Source of the DNA: Azolla caroliniana
Taxonomy: Eukaryota > Polypodiophyta
Length of the DNA: 64,000 nt
Assembly (NCBI GenBank): GCA_043228905.1
Contig: JBHGNT010000001.1
Location: 10,106,001 to 10,170,000 of the forward strand
Direction: 5' to 3'
The notes below the pieces were generated by a model that saw only the letters and a list, made by a program, of their open reading frames with translations, was not told the DNA's origin and did no database searches. Of this stretch, positions 1 through 11,517 are shown piece by piece. The stretch's first letter is position 1. Each line of letters opens with the position of its first letter. The translations under genes were made by a program, and so were the position numbers.

Positions 1-21
1 CACAAGAAGGGCGGATACCAG

Positions 22-738
22 TTGGGCACGGAGATCGAAAGGACCACGGACCTACGAAAGGTCCTGGAAGAACGAATCCTCGACAACAAGGTGGAACTGT
101 CGTTGCGGGAGGTGCTCGGAATCGCCAAGAAGGAGTTCCACGACTCCATCGTAGACTTGGTGAAGAGGAAGAGGCTGTTGACGGAGATAGAACCGGAAAG
201 GCCGGTGGAGGTGTGGACGACGCACATAGAGGACATGGCGCTGGAAGACGAGTGGGCGGAGAGCCACTATTCGAGGCCACACTAGGCCCGAGCGACCACG
301 GAAACCCCAGTGAAGATCGGAGATGTTCAGGAACCGGTGGTGGCGCTGGTGGACCACGGTTCGTAAATAAACCAGATGTCCATGGACTTCTACAGAAAGG
401 GGAAATGGCCGATCAACACCAAGCACGGGTGGAAGATACGGGCGGCGACGCGCGCCACCGAGGAACTACACGGGGCCTGCCCAAACGTGCGAGTCAAGAT
501 CGGTGACGTCAAGATAGACCAACACTTCTTTGTGCAGGAGACGTCCTCGCACCCGGTCATACTGGGAGAACCGTACATTACGGCATCACGGATGGAGACC
601 AAGGTGCTGGACAACGGGTCGGCTTACGCGAGGGTCAAGAGTCAGGACGAGCGTCATTCGGTCCAGTTCCTGACGGTGCGACCGAACCACGAGCGAAACC
701 GCGAGTCCCTTGGTGGCGAGAACCGAGAGGATTTTTAG
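22..738 (+). pseudogene. gypsy A gag C-terminus and retropepsin-like protease remnant
   Basis: One frame runs from the end of gag (22-285) through a TAG at 283-285 into a retropepsin-like segment (376-738). The protease active-site area reads VDHGS, as in copy D, rather than the usual D-S/T-G. It is followed by a TAA at 364-366 where copy D has a sense codon, so this copy is inactivated. The TAG between gag and protease is also present at the same place in copy D (32122-32124). The frame closes with TAG at 736-738, inside a GGATTTTTAG stretch shared with copy D. Confidence 0.75.
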
Positions 739-847
739 AGAGGGCTGTCAAGACGTGGGGCCGCGATAGTCCGGACACTCCGGGAAAACCCCACAAATGT
801 ACGATAGAGGCGAAACCGAAGAAACCTTGTACCATAAGTAGGAAGTT

Positions 848-1532
848 TTGTTTCTCCGACAACGGAGGGTGTACGATAGTTGGCGTCGTTGGCCGAGAAA
901 AGACGAGGGCGGAAGAGCGACTTCGGGCGTGCGGAGTTCTCGGGCCCAGCGAGGAAATCAACGGAGCCGTGGAGGCGGTCTCCTTCGACGATACCTTGGG
1001 AATACTGCGAGAGGTGGTCGGAGAGGGCCTTAAAGAGGACCGGACGATACCGGTTTGTTCAGAAGAGATGTACGAAGTCATCGCGGACTTCAGTCGAGGG
1101 CTCGAGTCGGATCGGACGGCCCGGGTTAACACGAAGTACAAGACTGTGGACCGGAAGGTAAGGCCAGTCGTGGCACCCTTAACGGAGGGCAGCGAGTTGC
1201 GAATCAAGGGGGTCGCGTCGGACCCCAGTTTACGAGATCCGGCCTGCATAGGATACACCTTCACCGACAGAACGCTACGGGAGCTCAAAATCGGTGGGGG
1301 CGGGTTCCTACTGCCGGCGGAAGAAGACCGGTTTCGGAGAATGCTCGGAAGGCACGGGAAATCCTTCGTATTCTCACCGGAAGAGATCGGGTGCGTAGAC
1401 CCGAAAGTCGTGAAGCCGATGGTGATATTCACGGTACCGCATGTGCCGTGGAATCTCAAACCAATTCTAGTACCGAGAGCGGCCAAGGACGAGGCTGAGA
1501 TACAGATCGCGGAACCGGAACATTGGGACTAG
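848..1532 (+). pseudogene. gypsy A pol N-terminal remnant
   Basis: The frame open from 969 matches the N-terminal pol extension of copies B and D, with shared peptides such as YKTVDRKVRP and LKIGGGGFLLP. The match ends near 1477 at the residues that precede the reverse transcriptase domain, and the frame then closes in unrelated sequence at 1530-1532. The upstream part (848-968) is shifted in frame relative to copy D. It is a dead fragment produced by a deletion that joined pol to the repetitive spacer. Confidence 0.7.
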
Positions 1533-2478
1533 CGGTTTCGGGCGTGTCAGCCCGAGATCCCGGTCATTGGAGAAGCAAGCCCAGATGGGGCTTGCGCGAT
1601 CGGTAAGAAGACGACCGCCGACCACGAAGAGTCAGTGGCTACGGACGGGCGATTCTTTGTGTCTTCCCACACTTGCTCCCGAGACGATGGCAGTCGGGCC
1701 CAAATGCCCACGTGAGTCCCAAGCGGAGGAAGGCGGCGGAGAAAGGCCAAGAATCACCGACAAGACGATACGGGGAAGGAGCGGACGAAAGCCCACGGAC
1801 TCGATTCCAGAGAACTCGGCATTCGGGCCCGTATGGCCATGTAAGACCGAGGAGATGGATGGCAGTACCGAGGAGTCCTGGCACGAAGCCAACGAAGTCG
1901 GATGGGAAACGGCCTGCGAGGAGGCCGAGGACGGAAGCGGCACGAGGAGATCGGCATTCCGATACGGGTGGAGCATGATCCGGTCGTGTATTGTTCGATC
2001 GGGGCCGGCTTTGGCATGAAAGTACCGAAACGGAAGAGGGTGCGGGACGAGCCGCCCTCTTTTACATGGGGAGAAAGACCGACCGGGCGAAGGTCGAGAT
2101 TTGGAAGGAGAATGAAAGCCGGTCCTATGGGATTCCTTACACCAATCCGGCTGCAGGCCCGAGTGCCGGCGTGAGTCCGACAAGAGAGATCGGTGGCGAT
2201 AGGAGAATGGGACTCGGCAATCCGGAGAAAGACGAATGAACCCGAGCGAGAACAGGGTGGAGCGGACTCCCGGATGACCATTCCGGGAGGGAGGAAGAGA
2301 GTAGGCCTACGAAGAGGCCGAGGACACGATACGTCGGTACCACGGGAGAGGGTGCGGAGTAAACCGCCCTCTTGGCATGCGGAAAGGGACGACTCGGGAC
2401 AAGGTCAGGAAGACAAATCGGAGGCCTACGGAGGATCCTTCACACCGGTTCTAGAGACTTTGGCAGTCAGCAACGCGG
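1478..2478 (+). repeat. GC-rich degenerate tandem-repeat spacer of a gypsy derivative
   Basis: About 1 kb of GC-rich sequence in which similar blocks recur. Each block has a GGCCCG(T/A)(A/G)TG- or CCCGAGTGCC-like core, then a GTGAG(T/A)CC element, then a purine-rich stretch; examples lie near 1695, 1827 and 2157. The same style of block occurs at 45200-45430 in element F. Short ORFs occur in several frames without conserved domains, so I read it as non-coding spacer or a decayed repeat-rich gag extension. Confidence 0.6.
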
Positions 2479-3123
2479 TGTCGAGGTATTCCTCGCGGAT
2501 GCGTGGAATGAGGCGGGGCCTCGGGGGTCTTGTACCGAAGAGCAAGAGACAAAGGAGAAGGGAAGGGACCCACTACGTGCGAGCGTAGATCCACAGGGAC
2601 ACGGCCCTTCGACACAAAGACGCGAGCGGGAAACCGACACAGAGAGACACGAAGGTATGTATGTATATATTAACAGAGACGAACAACAAGAAGCATGAAG
2701 TCGGTTACAACCGAACAGGACGACGAACAGATGCCGATGCCTGTTCGTAAACGCTCAAAAAGAAAGGAGTAGGTTGGAGGTGCTGCCGGAAGCACTCAGG
2801 CATTCCTCAGAGCAGCGCGAGCCTCCCCGAAACCCTGCACAGAAAGAAGCTACGGAGTATGGAAGAGAGAGAAGCCTTCGGTCCACAACCCGACAGCACT
2901 TCGTCCTCTCTCCGCGCGATCCGCCACTCCTCCTCGTCTCCCTCCTTTTATAGGCAAGAAAGGAGCTGTTTCCCATTAACTTCCTACCTACCGAATCTAC
3001 CTACCTAGGATCTTCTATGTACCTAATTCTCTCTTATGTACTACATAAGACGCACGTGCATGAAGAGCCGGTTCCTACGCTCCGGTGCACCGATTCCGCT
3101 TGTGGACGGTTTTCTTCACGACA
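2479..3123 (-). repeat. 3' LTR of gypsy copy B
   Basis: About 645 bp, starting TGTCG and ending CGACA. It is the reverse complement of the LTRs of gypsy D (29782-30406 and 36116-36757), with the same TATAAAAGG promoter region on the - strand near 2945-2952. The adjoining 3124-3180 block matches the polypurine and 3' UTR zone immediately upstream of the D 3' LTR. Confidence 0.85.
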
Positions 3124-3196
3124 TCCACCCCCACCTAACCGCGCATCCACCGGCATGCGCCAAATTGAGTTGGGACGGAGAAAACCGGTCCAGCCT

Positions 3197-6100
3197 TCAT
3201 TCCCCGCCTGTCGGTTCTTCCTCGGTTTCGGATCGTTCGTCGTCGTGGTCCAGGTTATCCGGATCCGGCTTGTCGTCGTGACGCTTCTTGAACGCTTTGA
3301 TCCACTTCCCTGCTACCGGTATCGCCATTCTCGTGCCGTCGAGCTCCGCCAGATGGTACATCCCGTTGTCGTTGGCGCTTTGTACCACGTAAGGCTCGAA
3401 CCACCTTCTTGCGAACTTCCGTGTCGTTCGGTGTTGGTTGTCGAGGCTGTTGTCGTAGACTAGCACCCAGTCACCTTCCTCAATCTTCTTTGGTCGGAGC
3501 CGGTGCGTTCGGTCGAACCGGGCTTTGTTCCTCGTCCTTGCCACCCGAAGCTTTTCCACAACCTGCACCACGTCCTCCGGTCTTCGCTCGAGCTGTCGTA
3601 TGCACGCCGCCAACAGTTCCTCCCGGCTCATCTCGTCTTTCCAGTCCACGGTTGCCCATGAGGAGATCGCACATTCCATCGGCATGATCGGCTTCTGCCC
3701 AAATATGAGCTCTGCCGGCATGAATCCGGTTACCGAACTGTGCGTAGTTCGGTCCGCCCACAACGCGTAAGGCAACAGCCGCGGCCAGTTCCCGACTTGA
3801 CCTCTGCATGCCCGTACTAACGCCTTGACGATCGGTCCGTGTTCGCGCTCCACCTTCCCATTCGCCTCCGGATTGTACGCATGGTAAGCAAGAGCTTGAC
3901 TCCTAGCCGGTCGAACAGCTCCTCGGCCTCTTCGGCGTACAAGTCCCCGTGATCAACCACGATCTTCCTGACGCACCCGTACCGGCATATCATGTCCTCC
4001 ATCAGGAACTGACATACGGCCGCGGTCGTTTTGTTTTGAAGGGCTCGGCCTTCCACCTGGTTCGTCAGATCTTTCCGAGCCAGGACCAGATACCGCATTT
4101 GTCCTACTCCTATCGGCATCGTCACCAGATCTACCATCCATTTGAAGTGGATGGTCGGAGGGTACGTAGGGTGAAGCTCATCCCGATGTCGGACTATGGA
4201 GTGCATCTGACAGCTCTCGCAAGTTGTCACGAACCGATGCACGTCCCGGTACAGTCCCGGCCACCAGTACTTCCCCTTTATCTTCTCGAACGTGGCCCAC
4301 GTTCCACGGTGTCCAGCCCAAGGGCTATCGTGGTAGGCCGTCAGCAGCTCCTCCTGTTCTTCCTTCATCGCCACCACCCGGAGCGGGACGCCGTTCCTCT
4401 TCTTTGGGTGCTTCCATAAGTATCCGTCCTGGAGAAAGAATCCGGTTGGCCTCGTCCCTCGTCCACGACGCATCCGGCGTCATTGTCCTCAAGAAACCCC
4501 CGATCTGGAGCCACTCGCCGTCGTACTTGCTCTCGTCGAAGCCGTTAAGCGCCGGAGTGCTCGTCCCATCGGTCGTCACGTACGCTGCCTCGAAGAAGTC
4601 CACGCCGACTCCTTCGTCCTCCGAAACCATGCCGCCCTCGTCATCAAACCTCGCCCTCGAAAGCATGTCGGCCATGGCGTTGTCCTTTCCGGAGTTGTGT
4701 CGTATTTCCGGGTCCAGGGACTTGATGTATGTTATCCACCTGAGCATCGCCAGGTCCGGTGTCGCGCATCCGGAAACCATGCCGAGAATTGGGAGGCAAT
4801 CCATCTCGATAATCACTTCTGTTCCGATCAGGTAGTCTTTGTCGGCCTTTACTGCCGAAACGATACCCCAGAGTTCGCGTTTAACCTGGGCGTACCCTCG
4901 TTGTCGCTCACTGAGGACCTTCGCGCCGAATCAGATCGGGAACCGAATGCCGTCCTCGTCTTCTTGGTTGACGACCCATCCGATCCCGTCGGACTCGTAT
5001 CCACCGTTATGTATACCGGGGCACCCTTCTCGTAGACAGCCTTCCGGAGCGCCGATGTTGCCGCAAGAGCTTCCTTCAGCTTCCGGACCGACTCCGTGTG
5101 CTCATCTCGCCACTCGAATTTCCGCCCTTTCTTCAGCAACCCGTATAGCGGCTCCACAACGTGGGCGTAATGCGGGATCCATATGTGGTAGAATGTGCAC
5201 GCCCCCAGGAACCTCCGAACTTCCGTAACCAAGCTACAGTCGGTCTTCATCGCGGAGATGGCTTCTACTTTTGCCGGAGACGGCTTCCGGCCATATGGTC
5301 CGCATAGGTGTCTGACCACCAGGATTTCTGATTGCCCGAAGGCCGACTTCTCCCCGGAGAAGGTGAGCCTCGCAACCTCTAGCCTTTGTAGCACCTTCTC
5401 GCAGTCGTCGATGTGTGTTGCCACGAATCGCCGGCATCCGTCTGCCCCAAGTGTCTCGTCCTTCTCTTCCACCGGGCACCCCTTGATCGGGATGTCGTCT
5501 AGAAATGGCATGGTGATGTCCGGGATGCAATCCCTCAGTACCTTGTTCATTGCATTCACCATGTGGGCCACCGAGTTGGTCCCTCCTTGTGGCAGGGTAC
5601 ACATTCGTACTAGGCCGAGGGGAGTTCGCATCGTCGTAATGTCTCTGCTCTCCACGGCTAGCTAGAACTGGTCGTACCCCGAGTACAGATCACTGACCGA
5701 GTAAATCGACCTTCCGGCGAAGGCCTCCGCGAACTCGTCTATGGTCGGTCTGATTCCTGCGTTCCGAATGGTCACTCTGTTGACCGGCTGCAGGTCTTGA
5801 ATGAAGCGCAATATTCCATTTTTCTTTGGTACGGTAAACCATCGGTTCGAGTATGAGGCACTCGACGGTTCGAGAATGCCCATATCGACTTTCTGCCTCA
5901 ATAGGTCCATCAACTTCGGGATGTGAGCTCTCAGTACTGGAATCAGCTTGAGATTCCACGACACATGCGGTACCGTGAATATCACCATCGGCTCCACGAT
6001 TGTCGGGTCTACGCACCCGATCTCTTCCGGTGAGAATGCAAAGGCTTTCCCGTGCCTTCCGAGCATTCTCCGAAACCGGTCTTCCTCCGGCGGCAGTAGG

Positions 6101-6302
6101 AACCCGCCCCCACCGATTTTGAGCTCCCGAAGCGTCCCGTCGGTGAAGGTGTGTCCTATGCATACCGGATCTCGTAAACTGGGGTCCGACGCAACCCCTC
6201 TGATTCGGGACTCGCTGCCCTCCGGTAAGGGTGCCGCGACTGGCCTTACCTTCCGGTCCACCGTCTTGTACTTCGTGCTAACCCGGGCCGTCCGATCCGA
6301 GT
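3197..6302 (-). pseudogene. gypsy B pol: reverse transcriptase, RNase H, integrase
   Basis: Read on the - strand from 6302 to 3197. It shows the N-terminal pol extension, reverse transcriptase with the catalytic FLDD motif (within 4849-5655), RNase H-like sequence ending with the GKDNAMADMLSR motif (4325-4816), and integrase. The integrase has an H2C2 zinc-binding region (HDSPWAGHR then CESC) and the IHFKWMVDLV core (3817-4473), then a GPY/F-like C-terminus (3197-3853). Stops and frameshifts between these blocks make it non-functional. Its codons help to identify nonsense changes in copy D. Confidence 0.85.
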
Positions 6303-6605
6303 GTCTCTTCCTCCGGTTCTCACCGGTTCTGCACCATCCGGCTCTCCGTAGCCGGGTACTCCTCATCCGGTTCACACCGGGCCTGCACCATCCGGCTCTC
6401 CGTAGCGGGGTACTCCTCATCCGGTTCATACCGGGCCTGCACCATCCGGCTCTCCATAGCCGGGTACTCCTCATCCGGTCTTCACCGGGTCTGTATCATC
6501 CGGCTCTCCGTAGCCGGGTACTCCTCATCCGGTCTCGGCCTCGGCCGAGTTTGTTTATCGGCACTGTTCTTCTCGCTTCCCATCCGGAGGGACCTGTCTC
6601 CCAAC
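6303..6605 (-). repeat. LTR-like fragment with four 54-bp tandem units
   Basis: On the minus strand it begins GTTGGGAGACAGG (at 6605) and carries about four copies of a 54-bp unit (6310-6530). It matches the right part of the intact insertion at 38081-39282. It joins gypsy B directly at 6302-6303, so one event truncated the gypsy. No target duplication is visible here. Confidence 0.75.
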
Positions 6606-6618
6606 ATGCATTAGTAGT

Positions 6619-7194
6619 ATGGGCTCCAGGTCTACCATCTTTCATGTGGACGCAATTAGAGAGACCTTTGATGATGATGGTATCACGTCAATCCGAAGCA
6701 AATCGACAGTACCACATGACATTATTAGAGCAGAGTTCAGTCTACCCCCGATGTTAGTAGAAGCACTCTTTCAAGTGGTAGTTTTTATTCATCGGATACA
6801 TAGTCAACCACAAGATAGGATATCTCGTCGAGCGTTTGAGGCATCCCAATCCCTACATGCGTCTGGAGACACTAGCTCTTGGTATAGCATTGTGGTGAGT
6901 TGGTTACTTGCAAACAACATAGACATTAATAACCTACCTCCTCTTAAGTACAACCATGGGACTGATCAAACTCTAATCTCTCATGAAGACCGTAATAAAG
7001 TGATACGCCAAGAAATATGGCAAATTTACACTAGATATAAATGGATCACCCCACGAGAGCCACTCCCATCGAAAATGTTGTACTATAAGGAACATTTCTT
7101 GTACTTCTCTAAGTTAGGTTTTATTACACAACCAAGATATCTAGATACATTCTTATCAAATGCACTAAGGGTGGCCATTAGACAACTTAGGATA
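6619..7194 (+). pseudogene. LINE ORF2 C-terminal region, upstream part
   Basis: An open frame that continues, after removal of copia element C and one copy of its GGATA duplication, into 11567-12154. No catalytic RT motif is present in this part; it corresponds to the region between RT and the terminal zinc-binding segment. The junction across the copia insertion restores one uninterrupted frame. That shows both halves belong to one older non-LTR retrotransposon, whose 5' part has been lost at 6606. Confidence 0.7.
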
Positions 7195-7637
7195 TGTTGA
7201 GCGGAAAGCTCAACTGGAGCCGGATCGGCTGAATAAGCCTGAGTTGGTGAGCGAGACTGATCGGTGAGCCAGTGAGCACCCGGTGAGCAAAAGAGTCGGT
7301 GAGCTGGGGAGTTGGTTAGCCGGATCCAGCAGTAACCGAAAGCCGAGTAATAGCTTAGATTACTAGGTAGTTATTGTCTCGTATTTAGTGTTAGACTCTC
7401 GTGTGAGCATTGAAATACATTGTACTTCTATCAGTCCCATGAGGACTTGTATAAATAGTGTTGTTGAGCACGTTGTATGTACAGAGTGTTGATATAATTT
7501 TTGAATTTAGATTCTTGTTCTGCTCTCTCTGTCTCTCCCAAGTACTCTCTGTATTCTGTGTATTATTCTCTCTCTCTCTCTCTTTGTTGTTATGTAGCCA
7601 AGTTGTTTTCTTATGCTTCTGCACATACGTTTCAACA
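7195..7637 (+). repeat. 5' LTR of copia C
   Basis: 443 bp, TG...CA, with TATAAATA near 7450 and a short (CT)n run at 7566-7583. It differs from the 3' LTR mainly by point changes and the length of the CT run, suggesting a fairly recent insertion. Confidence 0.92.
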
Positions 7638-7649
7638 TGGTATAAGAGC
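7638..7649 (+). other. primer-binding site of copia C
   Basis: TGGTATAAGAGC directly abuts the 5' LTR. It is close to the TGGTATCAGAGC site typical of plant copia elements primed by initiator tRNA-Met. Confidence 0.75.
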
Positions 7650-7807
7650 GCGAGGGTTGAAGACCTCTACAGCCGACATTTGCTTTCGCAAGACGAACCC
7701 TACAGGTTGTGAGAACAGTAGACAGAAAAAATATGGACAGAGGTATGGCGAGTTCACTTCCTAGAGAGAAGCTCGACCGGAGCAACTACACGTTCTAGTC
7801 ATACAAA

Positions 7808-8623
7808 ATGCACCAGTACCTATTGGGGCATGGGTATTGGAGTTTTGTGGAAGGAACGAATGAGGTAGCACCAGAGCCTAGACACAAGGACCTCCCGATA
7901 TGGGAGCAAGGAGCGAGCCGAGTATTATATTGCCTCGTGTCCTGTGTGCACGACCAGATGCTCGGCTACATCAAGGATGCAAAGACGCCGAAGGAGGCCT
8001 GGGAAAATCTGCGTAAGATTTTCACCGCAAGTACCACAGCCCGTAAGTTGGAGCTCCGGCAAGAGCTGAACAACATCCGACAAAGAGACATGTCGGTTAC
8101 GGACTACACCACCAAAATAAAGGAGATTTGCGATGCGCTCGGGTCCATCAACGTGATGGTGGACGAAGACGAAATGGTACAAATCTGTGTTGGTGGTCTA
8201 GCGCAAAGGTACGGGTCAATCCGAACAACGATCTGCACCCGGGAGAAACCACCGACCTTCTTCGACTTGCAATCGATGCTGATGGTCAAAGAAAACCACG
8301 GGAGTGGGTCCAGGACCACTCAATCGAACAGCCGGATGTTGTACACGGAGGTGGATAGGCCCCATGGGCGTAGGGGACGAGGTGGGTCGGCACGCACTAG
8401 AGGCGGCCGGCAAGAGCAGGAAAGAAGGCATAGAGAACGTGCTGATAGCAGTTTCGGGACTTCCACAAGCAGGGGGAGTCAAGGTAGCGCCGGAGGCCAA
8501 CAAGACAAATCCGCCACAGAATGCTGGTACTATGGCAAAAAGGGCCACAGAGAAAGTGAGTGTTGGAAGAAGCGCGCCGATTCGGACAGATCTAGATCCA
8601 GCAAAACCGGTCGAGAGAACTAG
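7808..8623 (+). CDS. copia C gag
   Basis: A 271-aa frame with the UBN2-type gag core (for example KEAWENLRKIF) and a basic, Ser/Gly-rich tail. A zinc-knuckle remnant lies near the C-terminus. The knuckle reads CWYYGKKGH...C, so the second cysteine of the CCHC pattern is replaced by tyrosine, a G-to-A type change. It should therefore be impaired in nucleic acid binding. A start at 7808 fits the position just after the PBS. Confidence 0.82.
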   Translation: MHQYLLGHGYWSFVEGTNEVAPEPRHKDLPIWEQGASRVLYCLVSCVHDQMLGYIKDAKTPKEAWENLRKIFTASTTARKLELRQELNNIRQRDMSVTDYTTKIKEICDALGSINVMVDEDEMVQICVGGLAQRYGSIRTTICTREKPPTFFDLQSMLMVKENHGSGSRTTQSNSRMLYTEVDRPHGRRGRGGSARTRGGRQEQERRHRERADSSFGTSTSRGSQGSAGGQQDKSATECWYYGKKGHRESECWKKRADSDRSRSSKTGREN

Positions 8624-8647
8624 CAAAGCTCACACGAGGCAAATTCG

Positions 8648-8905
8648 ATGAAGAAGACCACTTCCAAATCGGAGGAAGTATGGTATGTTGATTCCGGTGC
8701 ATCGAACCACATGACGAGCCATGAAGAGTGGTTCTCTTATATGGAGAAACTGGATCAACCGGGAGTTGTCGAAACTGAAGACGACACTCCTCACCCAATC
8801 GTGCATATCAGAAAAGTCCCTTTGAGCCACGTCGAACAAAGGGGGAAGCTGATGAACGTATTACACATTCCGACCATCACGAAGAACCTGGTGTCGGTTG
8901 GATAG
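8648..8905 (+). pseudogene. copia C aspartic protease remnant
   Basis: The motif WYVDSGASNHMT (active site DSG) marks a copia retropepsin. The frame is closed at 8903-8905 shortly after the NLVSVG motif, so the polyprotein is interrupted before the integrase. Confidence 0.78.
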
Positions 8906-9540
8906 ATTGTCGACTAGGGGATGCAAGTGCGGTTTACGCACCTCGGGTGCTTCATTGAGGAAGAGGGCCAAATCATTGCGCAAGGGCGCAAAGATGGGAG
9001 GATGTTTATCCTCAACACCAATGACGTCGGCACCGCGTTGTTCGCCAAAGGATAGAAGATTGAATCAGATATTGATCTTTGGCACAAGCGGATCAACCAC
9101 GTCAATTACCGGCGGTTTCAAGACTTGCAAACGAACCAAGTTGTTTTCGGTTTGCCGAAGTTTAGTGGCCGAAAGACCCATGTATGTGAAGCCTGCCAAC
9201 TTGGGAAGCAACACCGGCTTCCATTACACACCGAACAAAATCGTAGTCGTAACAAGCTCGACCTTATTCATTCGGATGTATGGAGACCGACACAGAACGT
9301 GAGTTTTGGCGGGAGTTGATATTTTGTCTCCTTCATCGACGACTACAGCCGGCACACATGGATCTACCTCATTGAGTGGAAGCTCCAAAGCATGGTGGAG
9401 TGGGAATCGGAGAGAAAGATCAAGTGTCTGCGGTCGGATGGCAGAAAAGAGTACTTTTCCAGTCAATTCAACGGGTATCTGCAACAGATGGGAATTCGGC
9501 GTGAATTCAATTGCAGATATACGTCGGAGCAAAACGGACC
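8898..9540 (+). pseudogene. copia C GAG-pre-integrase and integrase N-terminal remnant
   Basis: Fragments in alternating frames show the pre-integrase zinc region (LPKFSGRKTHVCEACQLGKQ) and the first integrase block, including an SDGRKEYFSSQF-like segment that normally carries the second catalytic Asp. The integrase stops at about 9540 and is joined directly to the downstream RT segment. The third catalytic residue and the integrase C-terminus are absent. Confidence 0.75.
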
Positions 9541-10780
9541 TAGAGCCGATGAAATCAGCCAAGTCAAGTCCCAGCTGTCAGACGCATTTGAGATGAAGGA
9601 CCTGGGGGACCTTCATTATTTCCTCGGGATCGAGGTGATCCGAACCCCCGACGGCATATTGCTCTCACAAAGACACTATGTGTTGAATATGTTGTACAAG
9701 TTCGGCATGACGGAATGCCGACCAATCTCCACACCCCTGGACCGGAACCAAAAGCATTGTCCCGACTCCGGACCGGCCTGCGATGAGAAGCGGTTCCTAC
9801 AAATCGTCGGAAGCCTCATATATTTGACAATCACCCGACCCGACATCAGTTATCCGGTCGGCGTGATCAGCCAATATATGCAAAAGCCGACCATGGAGCA
9901 CCTTCTGTGTGCGCATCAAATTTTGCGATATGTGAGCGGCACAAAGGACTGGGGACTGTTATACCGGCATGGTATAACCGAAGAGCTAGTCGGCTACACC
10001 GATGCCAACTGGGCCGGCGATGCATCGGATCGCCGATCCACCTGCGGCTATATGTTTTCCCTTTGTAGCGCGGTTGTTGTGTGGAGCAGCAAAAAGCAGC
10101 CAAGAGTGGCCCTCTCGAGCACTGAGGCTGAATACCGGGGCACTACCATTGCCACCTGTGAAGCCATTTGGCTTCGGCGATTGTTGCAAGACCTGCATAT
10201 TGAGGTCGGCCCGATCCTGATCTAATGTGACAACATAAGCAGCATGCAGCTCGCCAAAAACCCCATATTCCATGCTCGCACAAAGCACATAGAAGTGCAC
10301 TACCACTTCGTGGGTGAGCGTGTCTTGAGCAGTGAAGTCGAACTTCGGTATGTTCATACGGATCGGCAAGTTGCCAACATCTTCACCAAACCGCTCAGAT
10401 CGGACAAGTTGCAACACTTCACCAAAACGCTTGGTGTTCAGCATCTCGACGTGCCACACTTGAGGGGGAGAACGGGCAAAGACACCGGAACGGGCAAAGG
10501 CAAAGAAATTGCCGATTGCGTCGGTGAGGGAAGAACCGACAAAGGGGGAGAGAAGAGGAAGAAAGGAGTTGAGTCGACAAAGGAAGTTGACACATCCGAA
10601 CAAGTCGGAACAAGCGGCAGCGGCGGCAGAGTCAAGAAGGATAGAGCCGACCAGAAGAAGAAGGCCAAGACCCGGACATGGTCCAATCTGGTGAAGGGCC
10701 TGGAACAGGAAGACGAATCGGGAGCAACCAATTTGGACAAGAGCTGGAACGAATCGGAGACAACCGATTCGGTTCAATAG
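9541..10780 (+). pseudogene. copia C reverse transcriptase C-terminal part and RNase H
   Basis: The frame from about 9541 carries the RT tail (MKDLGDLHYFLGIEV, RPDISYPVGVISQYM) and RNase H1-like motifs (GYTDANWAGD, ALSSTEAEY, HIEVHYHFV). The YVDD catalytic loop and everything N-terminal to it are missing. A TAA at 10223-10225 interrupts the frame between the two RNase H halves, and the same frame continues to 10780. The final 100 residues are a Lys/Glu/Gly-rich extension beyond the usual copia end. Confidence 0.82.
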
Positions 10781-11095
10781 ACGGATTTGGAAGAACCGGA
10801 TAGATTCAAGGCCAAGAGGACGAGATGGCAGCAAAAGTCGATGCCAACACGAAGGAATCGGCGGGTCGACAAGCGTCGAAGTCACAGTAGCGAGGGAGCT
10901 GATTTGGGCCTGTTGAGCAGACAGGACAACCGAGGAGGTCGAGATGTGCATAATTAGAAGGGTCGCGGCAAACGGGACTGGACCAGACGAGGAGCGCGAG
11001 CAAGGCGGACTGACACCAGAAGGAGCCAGGTGGAAGGACCGACTGCCATGGAGACTGACACTACGACCGGACCTCAAGTTGAGCTTGAGGGGGAG
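10781..11095 (+). other. copia C 3' untranslated segment and polypurine tract
   Basis: About 300 bp without domain similarity between the end of the coding frame and the 3' LTR. It ends in the purine run AGCTTGAGGGGGAG (11082-11095), which is the expected plus-strand priming site. Confidence 0.7.
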
Positions 11096-11463
11096 TGTTG
11101 AGCGGCAAGCTCAACTAGAGCCGGATCGGCTGTATAAGCCTGAACCGGTGAGCGAGAGTGATCGTGAACCGGTGAGCACCCGGTGAGCAAAAGAGTCGGT
11201 GATCTGGGGAGCCGGTTAGCTGGATCTAGCAGTAATCGGAAGGCGAGTAATAGCTTAGATTACTAGGTAGTTATTGTCTCGTAGTTTGTGTCAGACACTC
11301 GTATGAGCATTGAAGTACGTTGTACTTCTGTCAGTCCCATGAGGACTTTTATAAATAGTGTTGTTGAGCACGTTGTATGTACAGAGTGTTGATATAATTT
11401 TTGAATTTAGATTCTTGTTCTGCTCTCTCTATCTCTCCCGAGTACTCTTTGTATTCTTTGTAT

Positions 11464-11517
<54 letters not shown>

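Larger units (their letters stand above)
1..2478 (+). mobile_element. Ty3/gypsy fragment A (gag C-terminus, protease, pol N-terminus, repeat spacer)
   Basis: This is a broken Ty3/gypsy retrotransposon on the + strand. Its left end is cut by the window edge. It aligns with the nested gypsy D starting at about 31850 and follows it through the end of gag, the protease and the N-terminal part of pol. It departs from D at about 1478, just before the region that leads into reverse transcriptase, and runs into a repetitive spacer instead. The right end is interrupted by the LTR of copy B at 2479. No reverse transcriptase, RNase H or integrase is present, so this copy cannot be autonomous. Confidence 0.85.
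2479..6302 (-). mobile_element. Ty3/gypsy copy B, 5'-truncated
   Basis: Minus-strand gypsy of the same family as D. It contains the 3' LTR (2479-3123), the polypurine region just inside it, integrase, RNase H, reverse transcriptase and the N-terminal pol extension. Homology to D stops at about 6302, where the sequence switches into an LTR-like repeat carrying 54-bp tandem units. Gag, protease and the 5' LTR are therefore missing. The LTR has inserted into, or recombined with, the spacer of copy A. Confidence 0.88.
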
